Shown here in pieces: positions 7,520 through 15,591 of a stretch of DNA of 64,000 bases (positions within the stretch are counted from its first letter, which is position 1; each line of letters opens with the position of its first letter). Origin of the DNA: Pseudomonas sp. BN102 (GTDB lineage Bacteria > Pseudomonadota > Gammaproteobacteria > Pseudomonadales > Pseudomonadaceae); NCBI RefSeq assembly GCF_029871245.1, contig NZ_SSON01000070.1, forward strand, positions 248,001 to 312,000, read 5' to 3'. The position numbers were made by a program, and so were the translations under genes. The notes beneath the pieces were generated by a model, which worked only from the letters and a program-made list of their open reading frames with translations, ran no database searches and was not told where the DNA came from.

Positions 7520-8398
7520 CTAGAGGGTGCCAATATGTCTTGCACCAAAGGCGTCTGCAATGTAGTTGAAGGCATCCACGAAAGCCTTCTCATCGGCTGC
7601 CAGAGGGGCGTAGGCCACCATCTCCGCTTTGTAATTGACGCTCTCGGAAACGAATAGCGGCACCATCGTGGCCGTCAGGTCGGACGGATTGAAACTGTCC
7701 AGGAAGTGCAGGCGCAGGAACGACGTTTGTGTGCTGATACGGTAGCTCTCGTTGATGGCCTGACCAGGACCAAGATCGCCGGCGTCTACCTTCACTGGGA
7801 CATTGAAGTGATAGACCACCTCGCCGGTATCCTTACGAGCGAATTCCAGTCGTGCCAGAAAGCCCCGAATGTTGAGGCCAGAGTTGTTCTTGGCGGTGTA
7901 GTCCAGCTTCATGATGCCTTGACCGCCAGAACCCTTGCGGTACTCGAAGCCGGTCACGATGTTGGTGAAATCGAGCTGCAGGTTGTCTTGGAGTTGCTGG
8001 ATACGTTTCACGCGGTGATCCAGGCGGGTGATCCTGTTCGAGTCCGCCGTCTGAGCCTCCGCGAACACCAGCTTACCGATCGCGATCACGTCATCAACAG
8101 TTCGGCCGTTGACCACCTTGTCACGGCGGGAGTAGATGCGGTCATTGGACTTCAGTTCGTACTCGCTCCCAGCCAATGCCTGGTAAGCCAGTTTCTCGTA
8201 ATTGTTGAGAGTGAGCAGCGCGCCAGCTAGCTGTCGGGCTTTCTCTTTGTCCTGGGCTTCAACTTGCGCCACGATGGCAGTGGTCTGCTCATCGTAGTTG
8301 GTGGCATTGATGTTCTCGAATGCCAAACCACCGTGGCTCTCACCGCAGCCGGTAAGGGTGAGAAACGCGGCGAATACGAGGGGACTGAGACGCTTCAT
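7520..8398 (-). CDS. Putative lipoprotein of unknown function
   Basis: Protein of 292 residues with a clear lipoprotein signal: MKRLSPLVF, a hydrophobic core and lipobox LTGC at about residues 14-17. The mature part starts with a helical region (DEQTTAIVAQVEAQDKEKARQLAGALL), continues with a coiled-coil-like stretch (RITRLDHRVKRIQQLQDNL) and ends in a beta-rich domain. A GGAAGGA ribosome site precedes the ATG at 8398. It is the last gene of a minus-strand operon beginning at 9441, with 131 bp before it. A tail copy of a paralogue lies at 5913-5969, so this gene type has been duplicated in the island. Not recognised. Confidence 0.75.
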   Translation of the reverse strand: MKRLSPLVFAAFLTLTGCGESHGGLAFENINATNYDEQTTAIVAQVEAQDKEKARQLAGALLTLNNYEKLAYQALAGSEYELKSNDRIYSRRDKVVNGRTVDDVIAIGKLVFAEAQTADSNRITRLDHRVKRIQQLQDNLQLDFTNIVTGFEYRKGSGGQGIMKLDYTAKNNSGLNIRGFLARLEFARKDTGEVVYHFNVPVKVDAGDLGPGQAINESYRISTQTSFLRLHFLDSFNPSDLTATMVPLFVSESVNYKAEMVAYAPLAADEKAFVDAFNYIADAFGARHIGTL

Positions 8399-8529
8399 TA
8401 AAAGATCCTTCCATTGGGGCTTGGAGTCATCACATCCAGCGAGCAAATGCGCGAAAACGGCGGGTTGCTTTCTCATCGCATCCCTGCCATTGCTGAAAGT
8501 CATGAGGGGGATAATAAGGCAAAAGGCCA

Positions 8530-8928
8530 TCATTTGTTTCGGTGAATCCAGAAGAAGGCATCCGCGCATACGGACAACCGCAGCGCGTGTTCGCCGTTCT
8601 GGCGAAACCAGTTCAAGGCGTAGGTGAGGTTTCCACTGCCATCGGCCCAGAGAGGCAGCAACGCATCCGACACCTCTACGACCCTTACTCCGATGCCCTT
8701 GGGACCCAGCACCAAATCCACGGTTATGGTCTTGTCCAGGAGCAGAGCGGCACTACCTAACACGCGGTTTAATGCTGGAACATCGAGGTCGAGCGAAACG
8801 CCCGGCCGCAGATTGGTGGCCAGCTTGCGTTCGAATGGGTTCTCCGTCAGTTCCCAGGTTCGGAATTCAGAATGTGGGGCGTCTGCCTCTTGCAGATACC
8901 GGAGATCGCCATCAATTTCGAAGGTCAT
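8530..8928 (-). CDS. Hypothetical protein
   Basis: Soluble protein of 132 residues (MTFEIDGDLRYLQEADAPHS...). It has beta-rich segments (LDKTITVDLVLGPKGIGVRVVEV) and a C-terminus rich in aromatics (LTYALNWFRQNGEHALRL, ADAFFWIHRNK). The ATG at 8928 has AGGAG 9 nt upstream and overlaps the end of the preceding gene by 17 bp. It is part of the 9441-7520 operon. No family recognised. Confidence 0.65.
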   Translation of the reverse strand: MTFEIDGDLRYLQEADAPHSEFRTWELTENPFERKLATNLRPGVSLDLDVPALNRVLGSAALLLDKTITVDLVLGPKGIGVRVVEVSDALLPLWADGSGNLTYALNWFRQNGEHALRLSVCADAFFWIHRNK

Positions 8929-9157
8929 CGGCTGTCTCCTGCAACTGGAGCAGTTTCGCTGTGTGGTAGGCATAACGCTCGATGCTGTGAGCCAACCACC
9001 ACAGCCGCAATACCGCCCACAGGGGCGCAGCCTCGACATCCAGCTGACGCAGCGCTGATTGCGTGGTCATCTTGAAGGATTCGATACCCGTCACCTGCTC
9101 AGCATTCCCCACTAGCCGAGCTGCCCGCAGGGCCACTTGTTGCTTGAGTCGCAGCAT
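8912..9157 (-). CDS. Small helical hypothetical protein
   Basis: Protein of 81 residues, helical throughout (MLRLKQQVALRAARLVGNAE..., LWAVLRLWWLAHSIERYAYHTAKLLQL). AAGGAGGA lies 5 nt before the ATG at 9157, and the ATG overlaps the TGA of the upstream gene by one base (TGATG). Second gene of the four-gene minus-strand operon. No catalytic motif; it may be a partner or assembly protein. Confidence 0.65.
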   Translation of the reverse strand: MLRLKQQVALRAARLVGNAEQVTGIESFKMTTQSALRQLDVEAAPLWAVLRLWWLAHSIERYAYHTAKLLQLQETADDLRN

Positions 9158-9441
9158 CAAGTCCTCCTTGCGTTGACCATGCTTCTTAACGCGCTGATGC
9201 GATCTCGGTCACTTGCACCTTGTAGGGTGTTCAACCGAGCGGCCAGGGTTTCCGCTTCAACGAAGGAGGAAAGCGTTGGATGGCGAAGGGGGAGGGGGGC
9301 CGGCCAGCTCTGGCCGATGGCGACCAGTACCAGGTTGCCGGAGTTGTCCACGGTGACATGAACAATTGCATTGAGGTGGTTCAGTTGCTTGTCCAGGCAC
9401 TCGACGAGATCGCTAGGGAATGTGCTGGGTTGGGGGAACAT
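9157..9441 (-). CDS. Small hypothetical protein, first gene of a four-gene operon
   Basis: Protein of 94 residues starting MFPQPSTFPSDLVECLDKQL; the middle is beta-rich (AIVHVTVDNSGNLVLVAIGQSW) and the end helical (FVEAETLAARLNTLQ). AGAGGAG is placed well before the ATG at 9441; a longer reading from 9477 lacks a ribosome site. It overlaps the next gene by one base. The overlaps through 8530 suggest that the small proteins act together with the lipoprotein. Confidence 0.62.
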   Translation of the reverse strand: MFPQPSTFPSDLVECLDKQLNHLNAIVHVTVDNSGNLVLVAIGQSWPAPLPLRHPTLSSFVEAETLAARLNTLQGASDRDRISALRSMVNARRT

Positions 9442-9602
9442 TGCTGTACTCCTCTGAGGGGGAGCGTGCAGGTTCAACCCCGTCGAGGTGTGTCACAAGC
9501 TACGTAGTTGCATCGAGCTTGACCAAGAGACGGCTATGAGACGACCGGCAGAAAGCGGCCATTAGCTGTCATTTGTTAACCTCACTGCGCGGCCAACAAA
9601 GC

Positions 9603-11375
9603 TTAGATCAAGGCATCATCCCACAGATCCTCAAGATCTACGTCGTCGCTGCTAGGGCGATGTGCCTTAAGTAGTGGGTCAACTTTTATTATCATCGGAA
9701 GGTCAAATGCTGTCCCAGTTACAACACAGCACCCCTTGGCAAGAGTTGGAATAAGCGCTCTAGATGAGGTGTCCAAGGTGCTAATGGTGTTGTCTAGCAG
9801 CTTAAGGTCACGATCATTGACAAGCCGGTGAATAAAGAAATTGTGAACCTGAGAGACTACGGTTGGTGATATATCGGCTGGCCGCTGACTAGAGAGTGTC
9901 AAGTACGCACCGTACTTACGACCTTCTTTTATGATTTCTTCAAAAAGCTCAAGCCTGTAGTCCTTCCAGACCTCATGCTCTCTTGCCGACTGCTCTGAAA
10001 GTATATTGTGCGCTTCATCAATAATCAGATGAAGGGTCTTATTTGGAGGGCTTTTTACAGTGTCCTTGTGCTTTGCATAGATACTTTTTGCGATCAAGAG
10101 CGGAAGAATTTTCTTCATATCGCTCTTACACCGCTTCAGCGAGATCACATGCAGTAGATCAGAGGGAGGATGTCCACCGGTCAGTTCAACCACCTTTCGT
10201 AGTTCTGTAACCGAGGACTTAGCGCGAGTGAGCACTGGCTGAATATGCTCATACTGCGCATAACCCAGCACCACATCAGAGCATAATTGCAGATAAGCCC
10301 TTAAAAGGAACTCATCAAACTGGTCTAAATAGTCCAGATCTATACGCTGCAATATAGGTAGTATACTTTCCGTAAAGCCTGCCCCATCAGAGTTATACCA
10401 AGGCCCGTTATTGCTTTTGAATGAGCGATTGGCAAAAATGTACTTAATCTCTTTAAGGTGAGTCTGCAACGCCTGCGAGTCGACTATCCGAGCAATTTCT
10501 CTGCTTAACTCTAAAGCATCTGGCTTTGCTTCGCCCGAACTGAACGCTCTCTCAAACACTTTCAAAAAAAAGTTCTTCAGAGAGTCAGGGCTGGATTTAA
10601 ACATCTCCCTACCATTAACAACTCTACGAATGAAGGGCTGCTGCGTATTTGTTGTGGCCTGAAAAAGTAAGCTCAGGGTTTCAACATCCCAGAAGTGGGA
10701 TGATGACAATTTCAGTTTGTCGCGGGGCTTCTTCTGATTTAGTATCGTTACTCTTTTTTCGCTTAAAGGAAGTATCTGGTCTTCCGTGTACTCGCCATTG
10801 AAATCAACTATTATAAAGCTGCTTTTATCCTTAAGGATTTCATGCTTTTGCTTAAATAAGGTCGTGTATAGCTTTGCTAGCGTATTAGATTTTCCGCTGC
10901 CCGTATTTCCAAAAATCCCTAGGTGTCCATTGAATATCCGAGCCCAAGGCAAGTTGACTGCAACATCTTCCTTTAACATCACGCCAATAGAAAAGTCTCC
11001 ACGCCCTTCTTTTCCGTATATCCTAGCGACCGCAGGCTCACTGAGCAGTGAAGCCACATCGCGGATCATAGGCATATACTTCACGCCCTCTTGAAAAACG
11101 CCATCAACAATGAATCCGATTGGCCTTACATCAACCCTTCTTGTATAAACTGCCTTCCCGCTCTCAGCGTCAACATTCCGCTCGTCTAAAAACTCACCTT
11201 CTACCAAGCAAACAATATCTATAAATCCACGCTGGATAGAGATGTGCTCCCGGATCGAAATTCCTCGATACTTCACGCCATTATAAAAAATGGATTCCTG
11301 ATTGGAGTCTTCAAATATCCTCAATGATATTTTGATGCCCGAAACTGCAATTACCTCACCGACCACCAGGCTCAT
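9603..11375 (-). CDS. HerA-family ATPase of a SIR2-HerA defence pair
   Basis: Protein of 590 residues. The first 130 residues are beta-rich and fit a HAS-barrel. Residues about 150-165 hold Walker A (GNTGSGKSNTLAK), followed by FIIVDFNGEYTE, and Walker B/DEAH is at about 455 (LHLIIDEAHNI), then YLTLSSQRPADIS with a sensor-type Q-R. This is the HerA/FtsK hexameric translocase layout. It overlaps the SIR2 gene by 4 bp (ATGA), with AGGAAG before its ATG. SIR2-HerA pairs are known anti-phage systems in which a large SIR2/HerA complex depletes NAD. The pair is AT-rich relative to the backbone. Confidence 0.9.
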   Translation of the reverse strand: MSLVVGEVIAVSGIKISLRIFEDSNQESIFYNGVKYRGISIREHISIQRGFIDIVCLVEGEFLDERNVDAESGKAVYTRRVDVRPIGFIVDGVFQEGVKYMPMIRDVASLLSEPAVARIYGKEGRGDFSIGVMLKEDVAVNLPWARIFNGHLGIFGNTGSGKSNTLAKLYTTLFKQKHEILKDKSSFIIVDFNGEYTEDQILPLSEKRVTILNQKKPRDKLKLSSSHFWDVETLSLLFQATTNTQQPFIRRVVNGREMFKSSPDSLKNFFLKVFERAFSSGEAKPDALELSREIARIVDSQALQTHLKEIKYIFANRSFKSNNGPWYNSDGAGFTESILPILQRIDLDYLDQFDEFLLRAYLQLCSDVVLGYAQYEHIQPVLTRAKSSVTELRKVVELTGGHPPSDLLHVISLKRCKSDMKKILPLLIAKSIYAKHKDTVKSPPNKTLHLIIDEAHNILSEQSAREHEVWKDYRLELFEEIIKEGRKYGAYLTLSSQRPADISPTVVSQVHNFFIHRLVNDRDLKLLDNTISTLDTSSRALIPTLAKGCCVVTGTAFDLPMIIKVDPLLKAHRPSSDDVDLEDLWDDALI

Positions 11376-12511
11376 AAATCTTCCTCAGCGTCAGGAGGGC
11401 TATACACTTCAGGTTTTAGTGAGAATATGTATTTATTAAAATTGGTGAAATCGAGAACCTCACCATCAGGCGGGCCAATTACGTCTACGTTATTCCAGGC
11501 CTTAAAATCACCGGCCAACTTCTTGGCACCTGAGACGCTATAGCAGCAGACATATGCTTTCAATGTTGGATTGGTAAGCGAGCGCTGCACCAACTTCAAG
11601 ATGTGCTCGTCAGCGAACGAGAACCCAAACGTAATCAAGATTGAATTAGGTTTTTCCAGCTCGTAACTTAGAAGCCGAAGCATCTGATAATAATGCTCTT
11701 CGAATACCGTCTCATGAAACTTCCATTTGGTTGGATTTACGATGGGCAGTGCATTATAGCTATCCCAGAAACCACTAACTTCTCCCGAAGTCAGTTGCAC
11801 GGAAGGAATTTCCTCCGTCGTTCCCCCTTTAGTAACGAGGTACTCTGAATAGGCTTCGAGCTTATCGAGGGTTCTTGCTGACAAAAAATTAGAAGGGCGC
11901 GCATCGTAATCAACTTTAATCTTATCTGAATCTTTGGCCCAATAAACCGAGCCATGCAGGTTGATTAGATTTATTTGCGGTATCCCGTAGTTGTGCCGCT
12001 CAAAAGCACTCGCCTGGCATTGGAATCGATGAAAATTCTTTATGTGGAGATGCTTGGTTCGGAATCCAGCGGTGCCATCGTTAACAGCAAACTGATGTGT
12101 ATCATCAGTCAATATTGAATCAGCAGCAAAAGGTAAACACCCATCGTAATTTGTTGTAAATACATTTACTTTGCGACTAAGATCCTTTCGCTTATCAAGC
12201 AAGCCGATGATGGTCTTTATCAATTCCTGATAGTTCTTGGAGTTCGCTTTTTTCTTGCCTCCGCCACTGCGTTCAGGGTTGTAACTCTGAACTGGACTTA
12301 TGCAAGTATTGTAATAGTGCATAAAGAGAGCCGTCTTCCTTTTAAGGTCGCTCTCATATCTTGTGGCCAATGTTTCAATAGTCTCCCACTCAGACCGATT
12401 ATTGGTTATCGCTAGTCCCAGCGTGGGAAACAAATCAGCAGAAGCGCCAGACCCGATAAGAAGATTTATATTCTTGTTGTATATATCGACAGGTGGAATT
12501 GATATGAACAT
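11372..12511 (-). CDS. SIR2-domain NADase partner of HerA
   Basis: Protein of 379 residues. NAD-binding SIR2 features in order: INLLIGSGASADLFPTLGL (about 15-33), NVFTTNYDGCLPFAADSI (about 115), INLHGSVYW (about 190; catalytic-type histidine) and ILITFGFSFADEHILKL (about 290). These match the SIR2_2-type group found in defence systems, with no zinc-ribbon cysteines as in deacetylating sirtuins. GGAG lies 7 nt before the ATG at 12511. It precedes and overlaps the HerA gene. The likely role is NAD hydrolysis on phage infection; the system assignment rests on pairing and motifs. Confidence 0.9.
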   Translation of the reverse strand: MFISIPPVDIYNKNINLLIGSGASADLFPTLGLAITNNRSEWETIETLATRYESDLKRKTALFMHYYNTCISPVQSYNPERSGGGKKKANSKNYQELIKTIIGLLDKRKDLSRKVNVFTTNYDGCLPFAADSILTDDTHQFAVNDGTAGFRTKHLHIKNFHRFQCQASAFERHNYGIPQINLINLHGSVYWAKDSDKIKVDYDARPSNFLSARTLDKLEAYSEYLVTKGGTTEEIPSVQLTSGEVSGFWDSYNALPIVNPTKWKFHETVFEEHYYQMLRLLSYELEKPNSILITFGFSFADEHILKLVQRSLTNPTLKAYVCCYSVSGAKKLAGDFKAWNNVDVIGPPDGEVLDFTNFNKYIFSLKPEVYSPPDAEEDL

Positions 12512-12617
12512 GCAATGCTCCGTTGCGATGTCGACTCCCTAGAGTCTAATTTTTTAGATACTGTCAACCCTGATTTTCCGTACTATCTAAGCGGGTCTGA
12601 TATTTCTCATGCGGGAC

Positions 12618-13058
12618 TCAAACGACCAGCCCTACTTGCTGGCCGACAATTCGGGTTCCGAGGGCGAGTGCTTCCGAAACCAACATGCGTGCAATTTCTT
12701 TCCCGCCTTTAGCTGCGGTATCCCCCAAACGCTCTCCAATTGACGCTTTCCCTTGTAAACTGGACGGCATTGCACGCAAAACCTCTAGCCCCTTGCTGGT
12801 AAGGACAACCTCAGCTACGTAGAACCCGTTCTCTGCTTTTGCAGTGATATATCCTGCGCCCTCTAACCAACGGATACATGCAAAGAAAAATTCCGCCTCT
12901 TTGGATGGCACATCGGCTCCGAGGTGCTCATTGAATACAGTTGAACTGGCAACGTAGTCAGCAGCTCGAAGCAAGCACGGCACGGGAAAATTCAGATAAA
13001 GCTTGGCGAACACTTCTCCAGTTATTTCGTCGAACCGCTCAATATTACTCAATGCCAT
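12618..13058 (-). CDS. Hypothetical winged-helix-like protein upstream of SIR2-HerA
   Basis: Protein of 146 residues starting ALSNIERFDEITGEVFAKLY after Met. The central part (EFFFACIRWLEGAGYITAK...FYVAEVVLTSKGLEVLRAM) reads like a winged helix: helices, then a two-strand wing and a terminal helix. The C-terminus is Gly/Ala-rich and could be a membrane-active helix. A near-ideal GGGAGGA precedes the ATG at 13058. It is transcribed toward SIR2-HerA with a gap of about 106 bp and may be an accessory or regulatory gene of that system. Not recognised. Confidence 0.65.
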   Translation of the reverse strand: MALSNIERFDEITGEVFAKLYLNFPVPCLLRAADYVASSTVFNEHLGADVPSKEAEFFFACIRWLEGAGYITAKAENGFYVAEVVLTSKGLEVLRAMPSSLQGKASIGERLGDTAAKGGKEIARMLVSEALALGTRIVGQQVGLVV

Positions 13059-13407
13059 TCGGTCCTCCCCATTATTGATCAATGGCAACCTTGTGAAGGC
13101 CGCCCCGTCAGAATCTCTGTCTTTACGTCCTTCGATAGCAAGCGAGCCCGCTTCAGAACGCGAAATGCCACCGTTTTGCGGTGAATTTAGCCAGCAGGTG
13201 GAGACTGATCTGCATTGCTCGGAACGATGACGTATACACAGAGCACTGGCCTTCGGCCCCAGCATACAACTCCTAACCGCCAGCATGGCCATCACTGAGC
13301 TATCACCTGTTGGTTTCACTGAATTGTCAGTTTTCAACGAGCGCTGAAAATGATGGTTTCAGTGAAATTGCTTGACCGGTTTTCACTAAAAGGTCTACTT
13401 TCAACGA
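13059..13407. promoter_or_regulatory. Divergent control region with repeated TTTCA(C/G)TGAA motifs
   Basis: The last 90 bp before the AbiEi-like gene carry repeated, partly palindromic elements: TTTCACTGAATT and GTTTTCAACGA near 13315-13341, GGTTTCAGTGAAATT near 13354, GGTTTTCACTAAAA near 13378, CTTTCAACGA near 13398. AbiEi-type antitoxins are known to autoregulate by binding inverted repeats upstream, so these are probable operators. The rest of the stretch, toward 13059, shows no gene I can support. Confidence 0.6.
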
Positions 13408-14481
13408 ATGATGAAATCAGTCGATCCAGTGAAAATTGAACACCAGTCCGCCGAAGCGCTACGCCGCATCCTGGCTGAGATTCCGGCTGTCGACCGGTTG
13501 GAAGTCAGGCACGCCAAGAGGAACGACCAGATCGATTTCATCGCCCAGGTCGAGGTGTTCGGCAAACGGCACACACTGGTAGCTGAAGTGAAATCCAATG
13601 GACAGCCGCGTCACGTTCGGGCTGCGTTACTACAGCTACAAGAATACGTGCGGCGCCAAGCTGAGCCCGTAACCCCCGTCTTCATCGCTCCATACCTATC
13701 AGCTGAAGCCCAAGACTTGTGCCGGGATTACAACGTCGCTTACCTCGACCTGGAGGGTAATGCGCGGTTGGCCTTTGGTACTTTCTTCATCTCCCGTCAG
13801 GTCACTAGCAAGCCAGTGGTTGAACGACGTGAACTGCGCTCCCTATTCAAGCCAAAGTCGGCTCAGGTGCTGCGGCAGATGCTGCGCGCTCCCAAGCACC
13901 CATGGCGTGTTGCTGAGCTAGCAGAAGCAGCTGGCGTCAGTCTCGGCTTGGTGAGCAATGTTCGTTCTGGCTTACTGGATCGGGAGTGGGCTGAACGCTC
14001 AGAAGAAGGGATATTTCTGTCTGACCCTGACGCCTTGCTCGATGCTTGGAGCGAAGAGTACGAGCCGCCTCCTCACAAACGGATCGGCTTCTATACGACG
14101 CTACATGGCTCTTCATTTGACCAAGCTATCCGCATGCTCCCCCCAATGCCGGATGGAAGGGTCCTAACAGCAATGGCGTCGTTTTCTGCGGCACAGTGGC
14201 TCGCACCATATGGACGTACTGGCACCCACTATTTTTATTCCGATCAGCAGGGGTTAGAAGAGCTGCGTTCGGCCTTAAAACTCTCCCCCAGTAGCAAAGG
14301 GGAGAATGTGATCGTGAACGTACTCGATGATCCTGGCTTATTGCTCGACACTGTGGAGCCAGCACCTGGAGTAATTTGCACCAGCCCCGTTCAGACCTAC
14401 CTTGATCTCTTAAAAGCCGGAGAGCGAGGGCGGGAGGCGGCTGATTTTCTTCGGCGAGAGAAATTGAAATGGACGAAATGA
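13408..14481 (+). CDS. AbiEi-family antitoxin with N-terminal nuclease-like region
   Basis: Protein of 357 residues. Residues about 30-80 have a PD-(D/E)xK-like arrangement: D43 in QIDFIAQVE, then E60-V-K62 in LVAEVKSNG, then LLQLQEYV. Residues about 160-215 form a winged helix (RVAELAEAAGVSLGLVSNVRSG, EEGIFLSDPDALLDAW). The C-terminal part carries AbiEi-like PAPGVICTSPVQTYLDLLKAGERGREAADFL. In type IV toxin-antitoxin systems AbiEi represses its operon and counters the AbiEii nucleotidyltransferase. It overlaps the next gene. Two ATG codons at 13408 and 13411 are both possible. The nuclease-like N-terminus is unusual for AbiEi and may be inactive. Confidence 0.75.
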   Translation: MMKSVDPVKIEHQSAEALRRILAEIPAVDRLEVRHAKRNDQIDFIAQVEVFGKRHTLVAEVKSNGQPRHVRAALLQLQEYVRRQAEPVTPVFIAPYLSAEAQDLCRDYNVAYLDLEGNARLAFGTFFISRQVTSKPVVERRELRSLFKPKSAQVLRQMLRAPKHPWRVAELAEAAGVSLGLVSNVRSGLLDREWAERSEEGIFLSDPDALLDAWSEEYEPPPHKRIGFYTTLHGSSFDQAIRMLPPMPDGRVLTAMASFSAAQWLAPYGRTGTHYFYSDQQGLEELRSALKLSPSSKGENVIVNVLDDPGLLLDTVEPAPGVICTSPVQTYLDLLKAGERGREAADFLRREKLKWTK

Positions 14482-15338
14482 CTCCGAACGAACCGCAGCG
14501 GGCTAGTGATTACGACGACCGTACCACAGCGGCGGTCAAGGCCGTTTTGATCGAGATCGGGCAGATCCTCGGCAGCTTCAAAGGGAAATTCGCCGTTGTC
14601 GGGGGCGCCGTCCCTTGGCTGCTGTTGAATGACAACGAAGATATGCAACACGTGGGAACACTAGATCTAGATCTCGGCCTAGACGCTGAGGCGCTCGGGG
14701 ATGGTGAATACGCCAATCTGGTCGAAGAGCTACTTGGTCATGGCTATGCGCAAAGCCAACAGCTCAAACGCTTTCAACTAGTCCGCCAAATCAATGTAGG
14801 CGACGGTGGGCCTCCCATCGATGTCATCATCGACTTCCTACGGCCTAGGGATGCAGAAGTCGTCAAGAACGTTCCACCGCTTATCACCGATTTCGCCGTT
14901 CAACGCGCTGATGGCGCCGATCTGGCCCTTCGCTTTTACCAAATGGTGGCCATCTCCGGGAATATGCCGAACGGCGGCACCAATCGTGTTGAGGTTGCGG
15001 TTTGCTCTATCCCCGCATTACTCGCAATGAAAGGCCATGCCATTGAAGGGCGTTACAAGCAAAAAGACGCCTATGACATCTACTACTGCGTTCGGAACTA
15101 TCCAGGGGGCCCAGAAGCACTAGCAGAAGAGTGTCGGCCAGTGCTTGAGATTGCCAGCGGCCAGGCTGGTTACACGTTCATCGCCCAAAAATTCGATTCT
15201 GTAGAAGGTTTTGGCCCCACTTGCGTGCGCGGATTCGTCAAAGAGACGCAGGTTCTGGGGGATCGGACTCCGGAACAGTGGCAGGTAGATGCATTCGGGC
15301 AAGTCGATGCGTGGCTGCGAGCCTTAGGCATGCGATAG
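14469..15338 (+). CDS. AbiEii-like nucleotidyltransferase (toxin candidate)
   Basis: Protein of 289 residues of the MNT/DUF1814-like nucleotidyltransferase superfamily. Motifs: FAVVGGAVPWLLL (about 41-53), then TLDLDLGLD with the D-x-D metal site (about 64-72), and DVIIDFL as the third acidic strand. It overlaps the AbiEi-like gene by 13 bp; a second in-frame ATG at 14478 would reduce this to 4 bp (ATGA). In AbiE the AbiEii protein is the toxin and uses nucleotides to modify its target, stopping growth on phage infection. Gene pair and order fit a type IV toxin-antitoxin; the sequence is diverged from the classical AbiEii. Confidence 0.75.
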   Translation: MDEMTPNEPQRASDYDDRTTAAVKAVLIEIGQILGSFKGKFAVVGGAVPWLLLNDNEDMQHVGTLDLDLGLDAEALGDGEYANLVEELLGHGYAQSQQLKRFQLVRQINVGDGGPPIDVIIDFLRPRDAEVVKNVPPLITDFAVQRADGADLALRFYQMVAISGNMPNGGTNRVEVAVCSIPALLAMKGHAIEGRYKQKDAYDIYYCVRNYPGGPEALAEECRPVLEIASGQAGYTFIAQKFDSVEGFGPTCVRGFVKETQVLGDRTPEQWQVDAFGQVDAWLRALGMR

Positions 15339-15591
15339 CGAACAGTGCCCAGTAAGCAGGCTTCCTCGCACACAGATGTAGAAGTGGGTTGTGCTACAGC
15401 GGAATGAAAGTTGGTATGTCCCGAAGAGGTAACGAAAGTTTTCCTTCGTGGCCCCCCAATGCTGAGTATCTCACCCACAGTCCCCTCGGTAATTGCTGCG
15501 TGTTTAGTAGTCACAATTGGGCGGGTTTTGGCCGACAGCTGCCCTCGGCGAGCGGCACCTTCCGACTAAGGATGAAAGTACGGCGATAGAC

